A DNA stretch of 64,000 nt. It comes from Salisaeta longa DSM 21114. Lineage in GTDB: Bacteria; Bacteroidota; Rhodothermia; Rhodothermales; Salinibacteraceae. Of the stretch, positions 33,690 to 44,752 are shown one piece after another. The DNA is taken from NCBI RefSeq assembly GCF_000419585.1, contig NZ_ATTH01000001.1, positions 3,128,766-3,192,765 on the forward strand, in the 5' to 3' direction. The position numbers and the translations under genes are program-made. The notes under the pieces are model-generated. The model made no database searches and was not told where the DNA came from. It saw only the letters and a program-made list of their open reading frames with translations. How positions within the stretch are numbered: position 1 is the first letter of the stretch; the number at the start of each line of letters is the position of its first letter.

Positions 33690-34420
33690 GTGGAGGTTGT
33701 ACCACGTAAAGCCCCCCCGCTCACTGCGTTCGCTCGCAATGACAGGAATGGTTGGATGAAGGGTCAAGCGTCGATGGTTCAATCGGCTGTTTGGGCCAGG
33801 TTGCCCCTACTGCACGCTCAACGCACAACAAAAAAATTCCCTCCTTGTCATCGCGAGGAATGAGCGGACGTGAAAGACGTGGAGGCCGAAGGTCATTCCT
33901 GTGGTGCGATCTCCGTGTATGGAGACAGACGATCCAATGCGGAGATTGCCCCTTCGGAATGACCTAAAGGCCTCGCTTTCAGCATGACCCAAAGCCCCCC
34001 TTCCAGGATAACCTATAAGGCCTCCACGCTCCTTTCAGTCGTTCGCAATGACAACAGGGGTGAAATGCAGAAACGATACGTCAATGATTCAGATGGCTGT
34101 TCGGACGGATTTGACCAACTGCACGCCCAACGAATCAAAAAAGCAGAAATCATTGTGTCATCGCGAGGACCGAACAGCGTGAGGGACGCGGCGATCTCCG
34201 TGTGTTGAGACAGACGATCCAATGCGGAGATTGCCCTTAAAGGCCTCCGCGCTCCCATCGATCGCTCGCAATGACAACGTTGGTTGATGATAAAAAGGGA
34301 GCGTTGATGGTTCAGGTGGCTGTCCGGTTCATTCCGGTCGGCTGCACGCGCAGCGCATCGAAAAAGCGCCCCACCTCTTGTCATCGCCTCAAACGAAGGG
34401 GGCGAAGAGCACGCCGGCAC
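33690..34420. repeat. cluster of dispersed hairpin repeats (GTCATTGCGAGG type)
   Basis: The 1.0 kb between hpf and the AGCS gene holds diverged copies of a composite repeat: arms TGTCATCGCGAGGA and CTCGCAATGACA, inner GGAGATTGCC, and a linker containing GATGGTTCAGATGGCTGTTC. Orientation is mostly opposite to that of the copies near 48 and 53 kb. No gene is seen here. Copies in this cluster are more decayed than those at 48 kb. Confidence 0.75.
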
Positions 34421-34603
34421 GCAAAAGTTCATGCAAGGATTTCGAGTAGCGGGATGCGGGGTTGCAGCCCTTGCGTCTCGCCACTATATTACACCGATGT
34501 TATCCTCGCATGGAAGCAGGCCGGTGCACAACCCGGTGCCCTTGCTTTGTCCTTCCTGGCGGGGGCGTTCATGTTCGTTCGACTGGAGTGCTAACGCGAC
34601 TAT

Positions 34604-36364
<1,761 letters not shown>

Positions 36365-36418
36365 CCCCTCCACACGCTGCTCGCATTCCGTTCCTGCTTG
36401 GTCGCCTCCACGCTCCTC

Positions 36419-37045
36419 ATGGCATCACTTACTGTCGTTGATCACCCGCTGTTGAAACGCGACCTCACCATCCTGCGTCGCCGCGAAACGCCCCACGGAC
36501 AGTTTCGAAAAACGGTGTCCGATGCAGCGGCGATACTGGCGTACGAAGCCATGCGCAGCATTGCGCTGAAAGAAACGGCTATCGAAACGCCGCTGGAAAC
36601 TACCACCGGCTACGCCTTGGCGGAAGATGTCATCGTGGTGCCGATCATGCGGGCGGGGCTCGGCATGGTGGATGGCTTTGTGCGGTTTGTGCCCGAGGCG
36701 CGCGTCGGCCACTTGGGCATGCACCGCGATGAAGAGACGTACCGCCCGGTCGACTACTACAGCAACATCCCCGACGGCCTCGCCGAGGCGCACGTGTTTG
36801 TGGTCGATCCGATGCTGGCAACGGGCGGCAGCGCCTCGCACGCCATCCGGCACCTGAAGCAAGCGGGCGGGCAGCAGTTTACGTTTGCATGCCTGGTCGC
36901 CGCGCCCGAAGGCATCGAGCGGCTGCAGGCCGACCACCCGGAGGTGCCCATCGTAGCGGCCACGGTAGACCGCGAACTTGACGCCAACGCGTTTATCCGT
37001 CCAGGCTTGGGCGACGCTGGCGATCGCATCTTCGGCACGGAATAA
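36419..37045 (+). CDS. upp: uracil phosphoribosyltransferase
   Basis: 208 residues from ATG 36419. VVDHPLLKRDLTILRRRETP, PIMRAGLGMVDGFVRFVPEA, HLGMHRDEETYRPVDYYSNI and VVDPMLATGGSASHAI (the PRPP-binding loop) with C-terminal GLGDAGDRIFGT. It salvages uracil to UMP. The preceding symporter gene ends 54 bases upstream and the NhaC gene starts 33 bases downstream. Confidence 0.96.
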   Translation: MASLTVVDHPLLKRDLTILRRRETPHGQFRKTVSDAAAILAYEAMRSIALKETAIETPLETTTGYALAEDVIVVPIMRAGLGMVDGFVRFVPEARVGHLGMHRDEETYRPVDYYSNIPDGLAEAHVFVVDPMLATGGSASHAIRHLKQAGGQQFTFACLVAAPEGIERLQADHPEVPIVAATVDRELDANAFIRPGLGDAGDRIFGTE

Positions 37046-37078
37046 TCTGCCGCGCGTCGCCTGCCTTCCTCGTTGTTT

Positions 37079-39019
37079 ATGCAACTGCTTGTCGTTTCTA
37101 TGCGCACCGTATTTGCTGTTCTCTGCGCCCTTTGGTGGCTCGCCGCGCCGGTACAGGCGCAAGACGCTGCGCCCCTCACGGCGCCCGACCTGGTGCTGCA
37201 CGGCATCTCTTTTGAAGTGTCGGTGCCTGCCGATTCTGCGACGGCGCAGCCGCCGGTGCTCCAGCTCGAAGGGCGCTCCTACCCGCTCACGTACGATGCC
37301 GCTGCGGGCGTGTGGACGACCGATGCGGCGGTGGTAGACGGCGCGTGGCGCCCGACGCTGCGTGTGGTGCGCGACGGCGCGGTCATCGCCGCCACAACCA
37401 CGCGCGGGCTGCCGGGGTGGCTGTCCATCCTGCCGCCGCTGCTGGCTATTGTCATCGCCCTGATCTTTCGGCGCGTCGTGCCGGCGCTCTTTCTGGGCAT
37501 TTGGGTGGGGGCATGGATGGCTATCGAGCTCTCGCTCACGGGCGCATTCGTTGGACTCCTGGAGTCGTTCCAGGTGTACGTGCTGGGGGCGCTGGCCGAC
37601 GAAAGCCATGCGGCCATCATCCTGTTCTCCTTGATGATTGGCGGTATGGTGGGCATCATCTCTAAAAATGGCGGCACCTACGGCATCGTCGACCGCATCA
37701 CCGCGTGGGCCGATAATTCGCGCCGCGGGCAGGTGGCTACGGGCCTGATGGGCGTCGGCATTTTCTTTGACGATTACGCCAACACGCTCGTGGTGGGCAA
37801 CACCATGCGCCCGGTTACCGATCAGCTGCGCATCTCACGCGAGAAACTTGCCTACATTGTCGACTCGACGGCCGCGCCGGTGGCGTGCTTGGCCTTCGTT
37901 ACGACGTGGATTGGGTACGAAGTCGGATTGGTGGGCACGGCGGTCGCGAGCATCGAAGGGTTCAGCCAGTCGGCATACAGCATCTTTCTGCAATCCATTC
38001 CCTACAGCTTTTATCCCATCCTGGCGCTCTACTTTGTGTTTGCCATCGCGTCGTCGCGCCGCGAGTTTGGCCCCATGCGGGCCGCCGAGGAGCGCGCCCG
38101 TACCACCGGCGATGTGCTTGGCCCCAATGCCAAAGTGGACGCTGCAGCGGCTGAGGGCGACGAACTGGAGCCCCCGGCCGATATTCCGCGCCGCGCCTTC
38201 AATGCCATCGTTCCGGTGGTGGTGCTGGTAGGATCTGTGTTGGCGTCGTTGTACGTAACCGGCGCGCAGTCGGTGGGCTACGAGGCGCCGCTGCGCGAAA
38301 TTATTGGGGCGGCCGATTCCTACAAGTCGCTCATGTGGGGCTCGCTGCTGGGCGTGCTGGCGGCGGCTGTGCTGTCGTTTGGGCAGCGCCTGTTAAGTTT
38401 GGAAGAGGTGGTCGAGGCGTGGTACGCGGGCCTCAAGTCGATGCTGTTTGCGATGATCATTTTGGTGCTGGCCTGGTCGCTCTCCTCCATCACCGAGGTG
38501 CTGCACACCGCCGATTTCCTGGTCTCGGTGCTGGGGGATACGCTGCCGCCAGGCGTGGTACCGGCCATCATTTTCGTGCTCGCGGCGGCCACTGCGTTCG
38601 CCACCGGATCGAGCTGGGGCACCATGGGCATCCTGATGCCGCTGGTGGTGCCGCTCTCGTGGGCCGTGCTCGTCGCCAACGGCATGGGCGATCCGGCGCA
38701 CTACCACATCATCTATTCGTCGATCTCTTGCGTCTTGGCCGGATCGGTGTGGGGCGATCATTGTTCGCCTATCTCCGACACCACGATCCTGTCGTCGATG
38801 GCGTCCGGCTGCGACCATATCGAGCACGTACGCACCCAGCTGCCGTATGCACTGGCCGTAGGCGTAGTGGCGCTGTTGCTTGGTACCCTGCCCGCCGGGT
38901 TTGGCATCTCGCCCTGGATCCTTCTGCCGCTTGGGATGATCGTGCTCTCGGTGCTGCTACGCACCGTGGGGACGCCCGTGGCCATTGCCGACACGGCCGA
39001 TGAAGCGGCGCCGGCATAA
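37079..39019 (+). CDS. NhaC-family Na+/H+ antiporter with an N-terminal exported domain
   Basis: 646 residues. An N-terminal signal peptide (AVLCALWWLAAPVQAQ) precedes about 90 residues of beta-rich exported sequence, after which the first membrane helices start at about residue 120 (GWLSILPPLLAIVIALIFRR). NhaC marks: FFDDYANTLVVGNTMRPVTD, STAAPVACLAFVTTWIGYEV, SSWGTMGILMPLVVPLSWAV and GSVWGDHCSPISDTTILSSM. Start could also be ATG 37100. It probably exchanges sodium for protons across the inner membrane, important in salty habitats. Extra N-terminal domain is unusual. Confidence 0.9.
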   Translation: MQLLVVSMRTVFAVLCALWWLAAPVQAQDAAPLTAPDLVLHGISFEVSVPADSATAQPPVLQLEGRSYPLTYDAAAGVWTTDAAVVDGAWRPTLRVVRDGAVIAATTTRGLPGWLSILPPLLAIVIALIFRRVVPALFLGIWVGAWMAIELSLTGAFVGLLESFQVYVLGALADESHAAIILFSLMIGGMVGIISKNGGTYGIVDRITAWADNSRRGQVATGLMGVGIFFDDYANTLVVGNTMRPVTDQLRISREKLAYIVDSTAAPVACLAFVTTWIGYEVGLVGTAVASIEGFSQSAYSIFLQSIPYSFYPILALYFVFAIASSRREFGPMRAAEERARTTGDVLGPNAKVDAAAAEGDELEPPADIPRRAFNAIVPVVVLVGSVLASLYVTGAQSVGYEAPLREIIGAADSYKSLMWGSLLGVLAAAVLSFGQRLLSLEEVVEAWYAGLKSMLFAMIILVLAWSLSSITEVLHTADFLVSVLGDTLPPGVVPAIIFVLAAATAFATGSSWGTMGILMPLVVPLSWAVLVANGMGDPAHYHIIYSSISCVLAGSVWGDHCSPISDTTILSSMASGCDHIEHVRTQLPYALAVGVVALLLGTLPAGFGISPWILLPLGMIVLSVLLRTVGTPVAIADTADEAAPA

Positions 39020-39112
39020 CTTTTGTTGGACGTTGGGCGCCTGCTGGTGCAACGCTCCGGCAGCGCCTATTCTACACCATTCACGCACTACACACCCAAG
39101 CCATTCAACCAC

Positions 39113-39457
39113 ATGTTACTCGACGCCGACGACCGCCCGTGGGGGCGCTGGGAAGAATACCTGAACGAGCCGGGCTACCGCGTAAAGCGCATTGTGGTAA
39201 ACCCGGGCGAGCGCCTCTCGCTGCAAAAGCACGAGCACCGCAAGGAGCATTGGGTGATTGTGCGCGGCGCGGGCGTGTTTACGCACAACGATGAGACCAT
39301 CGACGTGGCCGCGGGCGACACGCTCTTTATTGAAGTGGGCGACGTGCACCGCATCGAAAACACCGGCGACGACTACCTGGTGTTCATCGAGACACAGATG
39401 GGCCTGTGCGTGGAGGACGACATCATCCGCCTGGAGGATGACTACGGCCGCGGGTAA
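39113..39457 (+). CDS. cupin protein, mannose-6-phosphate isomerase type II-like
   Basis: 114 residues. RPWGRWEEYLNEPGYRVKRI, the metal-site segment LSLQKHEHRKEHWVIVRGAG, and FIEVGDVHRIENTGDDYLVF fit the cupin domain found at the C-terminus of bifunctional ManC/AlgA enzymes. Here it stands alone, while the guanylyltransferase at 28860 lacks this domain; the two could act in the same GDP-mannose pathway (inference). Start at ATG 39113 because the upstream part of the frame is not conserved. Confidence 0.85.
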   Translation: MLLDADDRPWGRWEEYLNEPGYRVKRIVVNPGERLSLQKHEHRKEHWVIVRGAGVFTHNDETIDVAAGDTLFIEVGDVHRIENTGDDYLVFIETQMGLCVEDDIIRLEDDYGRG

Positions 39458-39581
39458 GCGCCGCCTTGTTCTACGGGCCGCTGCCCGGCGTTGTCGAGAT
39501 TTCACGAGATCGGAAGAACCGTGTCCGTGCGCGCGTCGTCGGCACACCGATTGTCATGCTACCCATCGACCAAACCGACCA

Positions 39582-39872
39582 ATGCCAACATACGTGTACC
39601 GCCGCGAAGACGGCACCACCTTCGAAATTCAGCAACGCATCACCGCCGATCCGCTGGAGAAGTGCCCAGAAACCGGACAGCCTGTGGAGCGCATCATCAG
39701 CGGGCAGGCCGGCCTCATCTTTAAGGGCGACGGGTTTTACGTGAACGATTACGGATCGAAGAGCCAGCCGGCGAAGAACAATGGCAACGGCGCGGCAAAC
39801 GGGTCGTCCTCCGCGGGCGAAGGCCGTGCCGCATCGGATGCATCGTCGAACGGCGCGACAGAAGCCGCGTAA
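39582..39872 (+). CDS. FmdB-like small protein with reduced zinc-ribbon cysteines
   Basis: 96 residues. MPTYVYRREDGTTFEIQQRI matches the FmdB/CxxC-type start MPxYxYxCxxCGxxFE, but the first Cys pair is replaced (YRREDG) and only one Cys remains in EKCPETGQPVERI. The conserved GFYVNDY segment is kept, and the last 40 residues are Ser/Ala/Asn-rich and probably disordered. Probably no longer binds zinc. Next to meaB and the cupin; function unknown. Confidence 0.75.
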   Translation: MPTYVYRREDGTTFEIQQRITADPLEKCPETGQPVERIISGQAGLIFKGDGFYVNDYGSKSQPAKNNGNGAANGSSSAGEGRAASDASSNGATEAA

Positions 39873-39913
39873 AGACGGTCCGTTGCCTACCTGTCCGTTC
39901 CCCGCGCTGTGCT

Positions 39914-41005
39914 ATGTCTGACGCGTCCGAGTCGCACCTGTCGGAGTCGTCGGGCGCGGGCGGCGGGCAGCCGCTCAACCCCAACCTCAAGCAGCACCTG
40001 AAGCAGCGACGGCCGGTGCCTTCCCGCGATACAATCGTCGACGGGCTCCGGGCGGGCGATCGCGCCATGCTCAGCCGGGCCATCACCTTGCTGGAAAGCA
40101 CACGGACCGATCATCGGGATGTGGCGCGCGCGGTGCTCTCCGCGGTGATGCCGGCCACCGGCCATGCCCTGCGCGTGGCCATCACCGGCGTGCCGGGCGT
40201 GGGCAAGAGTACGTTTATCGAAGCGTTGGGCGGTCACCTCATCGACGCGGGGCATCGCCTCGCGGTGCTCGCGATTGACCCGAGCAGTACGCAGAGCCAC
40301 GGAAGCATTCTGGGCGACAAGACGCGCATGCAGGCGCTCAGTGCCCGCGACGAGGTTTTCATCCGGCCCTCGCCCACGGCGGGCTCGCTCGGCGGCGTGG
40401 CCCGCAAGACGCGCGAGACGATGCTGCTGTGCGAGGCCGCGGGCTACGATGTGGTGCTCGTCGAAACGGTGGGCGTGGGGCAGTCGGAGGTTACGGTGCA
40501 CTCGATGGTCGACGTGTTCGTGCTGCTTGCGCTGGCCAACGCGGGCGACGAGCTGCAGGGCATCAAGCGCGGCATCGTGGAGATGGCCGACGCGGTGGTC
40601 ATCAACAAGGCCGAGGGCGAGCGCCGATCCGCGGCCGAGCGGGCGCGGCGCGACTTCCAAAATGCGCTGCACCTCTTTCCGCCCGGCCCCGCCGATTGGT
40701 CGCCGCCGGTGGTGCTGTGCTCGGCCCTCCAACAGCAGGGCATCGCCGAGGTGTGGGACGTGGTGGAGGCGTACGTGGCCCACACCAAAGCGAACGGCTT
40801 CTTCGCCGAGCAGCGCCACGAACAGGCGCGCCACTGGATGCAACAAACCATCGAACAGCGCCTCCGCGACGACTTCTTTCAGGACGAGGCGGTGCGCGCC
40901 CTGCGTCCGGCCGTGGAAGCCCGCGTGCTCGACGGCACGCTCAGCTCGTTCGAGGCCGCCGAGCAGCTGCTGTCCGCCTACCACGACGCCCCCGAGGGAT
41001 CATGA
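39914..41005 (+). CDS. meaB: methylmalonyl-CoA mutase-associated GTPase MeaB
   Basis: 363 residues. RVAITGVPGVGKSTFIEALG is the P-loop, followed by LAVLAIDPSSTQSHGSILGD, KTRMQALSARDEVFIRPSPT and DVVLVETVGVGQSEVTVHSM, all typical of the ArgK/MeaB GTPase. It protects and reloads cobalamin in methylmalonyl-CoA mutase. The mutase itself is not in this window, but the B12 uptake locus at 20.4-24.1 kb points to B12-dependent enzymes in the same organism. The first 40 residues are polar and poorly conserved. Confidence 0.95.
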   Translation: MSDASESHLSESSGAGGGQPLNPNLKQHLKQRRPVPSRDTIVDGLRAGDRAMLSRAITLLESTRTDHRDVARAVLSAVMPATGHALRVAITGVPGVGKSTFIEALGGHLIDAGHRLAVLAIDPSSTQSHGSILGDKTRMQALSARDEVFIRPSPTAGSLGGVARKTRETMLLCEAAGYDVVLVETVGVGQSEVTVHSMVDVFVLLALANAGDELQGIKRGIVEMADAVVINKAEGERRSAAERARRDFQNALHLFPPGPADWSPPVVLCSALQQQGIAEVWDVVEAYVAHTKANGFFAEQRHEQARHWMQQTIEQRLRDDFFQDEAVRALRPAVEARVLDGTLSSFEAAEQLLSAYHDAPEGS

Positions 41006-41065
41006 CCGAAGCCGCCCCGGCGGTCCCGGAGCGGCTTCGTTTTCCACAGCATATCGGTCCGCGGC

Positions 41066-41515
41066 TCATTGCGCGGCCGCCTGCGGCTTGTGCGCCCCAG
41101 TGCCAATCTGGAGTCCGTTGAATGCGTTACCCACCACCAAAAAGGTGAGGGCTTGCAAGAGCAGCGTCACCTGAAACTCCATCCCGCGGCCCATATTGCC
41201 GCTGCCCATATTCACCGAGTTCCAGCCGTGCTGCGCATGCACCATAAAGATGGCACCGAGCATGATGGGCACAAGCAGCAAGCCGCCCAGGCGCGTCACC
41301 CAGTCCTTATTCACGACGCCGCCGGCCAAAATGAGCGCGCCGCCCAGCGTTTCCATGATCGCGAGCACCGCAACCATCGCCACGGGCATCTTCATCATGC
41401 TGGCCAATGCGCCAAGCACTGGAAATTTGGCGAGGCCGTGGTACAGAAAGACGCTCGCAAGCGAAATCCGGAGAAACCAGTGGGCATGGGGGGCAATACG
41501 GTTGAGTACGTTCAT
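41066..41515 (-). CDS. DoxX-family membrane protein
   Basis: 149 residues with four hydrophobic segments. HAHWFLRISLASVFLYHGLA near the N-terminus and ALILAGGVVNKDWVTRLGGL are DoxX-like (R-x-x-x-x-x-x-F-x-x-H-G). The loop VHAQHGWNSVNMGSGNMGRG is typical. Function within the family varies and is often linked to oxidative stress or quinone metabolism. Divergent from menD, 130 bases between starts. Confidence 0.85.
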   Translation of the reverse strand: MNVLNRIAPHAHWFLRISLASVFLYHGLAKFPVLGALASMMKMPVAMVAVLAIMETLGGALILAGGVVNKDWVTRLGGLLLVPIMLGAIFMVHAQHGWNSVNMGSGNMGRGMEFQVTLLLQALTFLVVGNAFNGLQIGTGAHKPQAAAQ

Positions 41516-41644
41516 GGCGTGTCGCTATTTGGTTGTTGAAACACGAAGTAGCCCTCTTTTGCTGTTTCCTTGGTGCAAGGAGGCAAGGCAGCGTTACACG
41601 CCGGAGCGTCCCCACGCGTCGCTTTCCTCGTAGCCGCTGTTTGC

Positions 41645-43405
41645 ATGCCCACCCCCGCTGAATCGTATGTGCACAACGCCCCCAATCGCACCCATCTGTG
41701 GACGCGTCTGCTGGTGGAGGCGCTGGTGCGCCACGGCGTCGACACGTTTTTTATTGCGCCAGGCTCGCGCTCTACGCCGCTCACGGTGGCGGTGGCGCAG
41801 CATCCCCAAGCGCGCGCCGTTGTGCACGTCGACGAGCGCGGCACCGCCTTCGCGGCGCTGGGCTACGGACGGGCCACGCAGCGCCCCGCAGGGTGGATTA
41901 CAACCTCCGGAACCGCCGTTGCCAACGGCATGCCCGCAGTGGTGGAGGCTGCCACCGACGACGTGCCCATGCTCCTCCTCACGGCCGATCGTCCGCCCGA
42001 GCTGCGCGATACGGGCGCGAACCAGACCATCGACCAGGTGAAGCTGTTTGGGTCGTATGCGCGCTGGCAGGTCGACCTGCCGCCCCCGACGCCCGCGATT
42101 GATCTGGCGTATGTCCTGACGACCGCCGCGCACGCCGTTCACCAGGCGGTGCGCGGGCCCATGGGGCCGGTGCACGTGAACGCCATGTTTCGGAAGCCGC
42201 TCGACCCCGTCCCCGACGGCCGCGATGCAACGAACGATCTGGCGCCGCTGGCGCAGTGGCTGGCAGGCGACGCGCCGTACACCACCTATCCGGTGCCGGC
42301 CGCGTCGGTGCCCGAGGCGGCGGCCCGCTGCATGGCCGATTGGCAGGACGGCGTGCGGGGCCTCGTGGTGGCCGGGCGGCTGGATACGGCAGACGACCGC
42401 GCGGCCGCGCAGCGCATGGCCGCGCACCTGGGCTGGCCGCTTGTAGCAGACGTTACCTCGGGGCTGCGGACGGGTGCCGTGGAGGCGCTGCGCATCGCCT
42501 ATGCCGATCAGCTGCTGGCGGCCGATGCTTTTGCGAACCGCCACGCGCCCGAGGCCGTGCTGCACCTCGGCGGCCGCGCCGTCTCGAAGCGCCTGCGCCA
42601 GTACCTGGCGGCGCACGGGCCCCGTTGGCGCATCGTAGTGCGCCCCAGCCCGTCGCGCCTCGATCCCGATCACCGCGTCACCCACCACTGGGAAACGGCC
42701 CTACCGGCCCTGGCCGAGGTCCTCACGTCGCACGATGCGCCGCCTCGGCTCTCGGCTTGGTGCGATGCGTGGCAACAGGCCGACGCCCAGGCCGCACGTG
42801 TGCTTATGGCGTATGCCGATGGCGCCGACGCGCTGTCCGAGCCGCTTGTGGCGCGCACCGTCGCTGCGGCGCGAACGCCGGGGCAGCCCCTCGTGTGCGC
42901 TAGCAGCATGCCGGTGCGCGACATGAACCGCTACGCGAATCCTTCAGCCCCGGGCGGACCCATCTACGCCAACCGCGGCGCGAGCGGCATCGACGGCACC
43001 GTCGCCACCGCGGCGGGCCTGGCCCATGCTACAGGGCAAGCTGTGCTGCTGCTGATTGGCGACCTCGCGCTGTGGCACGACATCAGCAGCCTGGCGCTGC
43101 TCCAGCACGCGCCCGTGACGGTGGTGGTGGTGAACAACGACGGCGGCGGCATCTTCCACTTCCTGCCGATTGCCGAGCACACGGATGTCTTTGAGCCGTA
43201 CTTTGGCACGCCGCACGGCCGCTCGTTTACGCATGCGGCGGCTACCTACCAGCTGCCGTACGCGGCGCCCGCCACGCCACAGGCCCTGCGCGAAGCGTTG
43301 CGCACGCATAACGGCACGTCCGCGCTGATTGAAGTGCGCACCGGGCGGGAGCAGAACCGGTCCGTGCATGCCCAGCTCGAACAGCGCATTGCCGATGCCC
43401 TGTAG
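41645..43405 (+). CDS. menD: SEPHCHC synthase (menaquinone biosynthesis)
   Basis: 586 residues from ATG 41645. RHGVDTFFIAPGSRSTPLTV and PQARAVVHVDERGTAFAALG at the N-terminus, TSGTAVANGMPAVVEA, LLLTADRPPELRDTGANQTI, then the thiamine-diphosphate-binding end with GDLALWHDISSLAL and VVNNDGGGIFHFLP. It joins isochorismate with 2-oxoglutarate-derived succinic semialdehyde. Menaquinone use is consistent with the organism group. No other men gene is near. Confidence 0.95.
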   Translation: MPTPAESYVHNAPNRTHLWTRLLVEALVRHGVDTFFIAPGSRSTPLTVAVAQHPQARAVVHVDERGTAFAALGYGRATQRPAGWITTSGTAVANGMPAVVEAATDDVPMLLLTADRPPELRDTGANQTIDQVKLFGSYARWQVDLPPPTPAIDLAYVLTTAAHAVHQAVRGPMGPVHVNAMFRKPLDPVPDGRDATNDLAPLAQWLAGDAPYTTYPVPAASVPEAAARCMADWQDGVRGLVVAGRLDTADDRAAAQRMAAHLGWPLVADVTSGLRTGAVEALRIAYADQLLAADAFANRHAPEAVLHLGGRAVSKRLRQYLAAHGPRWRIVVRPSPSRLDPDHRVTHHWETALPALAEVLTSHDAPPRLSAWCDAWQQADAQAARVLMAYADGADALSEPLVARTVAAARTPGQPLVCASSMPVRDMNRYANPSAPGGPIYANRGASGIDGTVATAAGLAHATGQAVLLLIGDLALWHDISSLALLQHAPVTVVVVNNDGGGIFHFLPIAEHTDVFEPYFGTPHGRSFTHAAATYQLPYAAPATPQALREALRTHNGTSALIEVRTGREQNRSVHAQLEQRIADAL

Positions 43406-43431
43406 CGCGCGGGCGCCGGGCCCAAACAGAA

Positions 43432-43462
43432 CCGCCCGTCCTGCACAAAGCAGAACGGGCGG
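43432..43462. terminator. bidirectional hairpin between menD and hmgA
   Basis: CCGCCCGTCCTGC pairs with GCAGAACGGGCGG, loop ACAAA, between the convergent 3' ends of menD and hmgA. There is no clear T-run on either side, so it may end transcription only partly. Confidence 0.65.
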
Positions 43463-43488
43463 AGGGTGCATCAGGATATGCGGGGCGT

Positions 43489-44712
43489 CTATGGCTGCGC
43501 CGGTTGCTCCGACTGCACCTGTCCGTCGCCGCCCACATGGCGCTCGGGCTGCCACGAGTACGCGTACTCCTCGTCTTCTACGGCAAGCGCCGCCGCGGTA
43601 AGCTTCAGCGGGCGGAAGGTGTCCACCATCACCGCGAGCTCCTCGGTGCCCTCTTTGCCAATGGAGGCCTCGGCGGTTCCGGGGTGCGGGCCGTGCGGGA
43701 TGCCGCCGGGATGCAGCGAGAAGGAGCCGCGCGCGATGCCCTTCCGGCTCATGAAGTCACCCTCGGCGTAAAACAGCACCTCGTCCGAGTCGATGTTCGA
43801 GTGGTTGTAAGGCGCCGGGATGCTCTTGGGATGGTAGTCGAAGAGCCGCGGCACAAACGAGCACACCACAAAATTGTGGGCCTCGTACATCTGGTGCACG
43901 GGCGGCGGCTGATGGATGCGCCCCGTGATGGGCTCAAAGTCGTGGATGGAGATGGCGTACGGGTACATGCAGCCATCCCAGCCCACCACGTCAAACGGAT
44001 GGTAGCGCACGTAGTAGCGGTGCAACCGCCCGTGTTTTTTGATGCGCAGCTCAAACGGCCCCTCTTCGTCGTACGTCTTCAGCTCGGTGGGCGGGCGCAC
44101 ATCACGCTCGCAAAACGGACTGTGCTCCAGCAGCTGCCCCATGTCGTTCCGGTACTTCTTGGGGAAGCGGACCTCCGAGTTGGACTCGATGACGAGCAGC
44201 CGCGGCGGGTTTTCGTCCAGGTCGCCCGTAAAGTGCCAGCGATGCGCAATGGTACGTGGTACGTGCACGTAGTCGCCGTCGGTGAAGGAGACCGTGCCGA
44301 GTGGCGTTTCCAGCCGGCCTTCGCCTTCGTGCACGTAAACGAGCTCGTCGCACGAGGCATTCCGGTAGAAGTAGCCTTCCATGTTTTCGGTGGGGCGGCA
44401 CAGCGCGAGGTTCACGTCGCTGTTGCCCATCATGTAGGTGCGGCCGTTCAGCCAGTCGCCGCCCGCTTCCACCTCGAAGCCCTTAATGTGGCGATGCTGC
44501 AGGAAATCCTCATCGGCATATTCAATGTCGTAGGGCACCGGGTCGTCGATACGATCCACAATCGTGGGCTGGTGGATGTGGTAGGCGATCGACGAGATGC
44601 CGCTAAAGCCCTCCGCGCCAATCACCTCCTCGGTGTAGAGCTCGCCGTCGGGGCGGCGAAATTGGGTGTGGCGCTTCTTGGGGACGTTTCCAACGCGTGT
44701 GTAGTACGGCAT
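43489..44712 (-). CDS. hmgA: homogentisate 1,2-dioxygenase
   Basis: 407 residues. MPYYTRVGNVPKKRHTQFRR opens the protein; ELVYVHEGEGRLETPLGTVS, YYVRYHPFDVVGWDGCMYPY and SFSLHPGGIPHGPHPGTAEA contain the His/Glu iron ligands of the family. It opens the ring of homogentisate to maleylacetoacetate. It lies 40 bases after hpd on the same strand, making a two-step tyrosine-degradation unit. Confidence 0.95.
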   Translation of the reverse strand: MPYYTRVGNVPKKRHTQFRRPDGELYTEEVIGAEGFSGISSIAYHIHQPTIVDRIDDPVPYDIEYADEDFLQHRHIKGFEVEAGGDWLNGRTYMMGNSDVNLALCRPTENMEGYFYRNASCDELVYVHEGEGRLETPLGTVSFTDGDYVHVPRTIAHRWHFTGDLDENPPRLLVIESNSEVRFPKKYRNDMGQLLEHSPFCERDVRPPTELKTYDEEGPFELRIKKHGRLHRYYVRYHPFDVVGWDGCMYPYAISIHDFEPITGRIHQPPPVHQMYEAHNFVVCSFVPRLFDYHPKSIPAPYNHSNIDSDEVLFYAEGDFMSRKGIARGSFSLHPGGIPHGPHPGTAEASIGKEGTEELAVMVDTFRPLKLTAAALAVEDEEYAYSWQPERHVGGDGQVQSEQPAQP

Positions 44713-44752
44713 AACGATGGTTGCTTTTCAGAAGATAGCAGGCAAGGGAACG

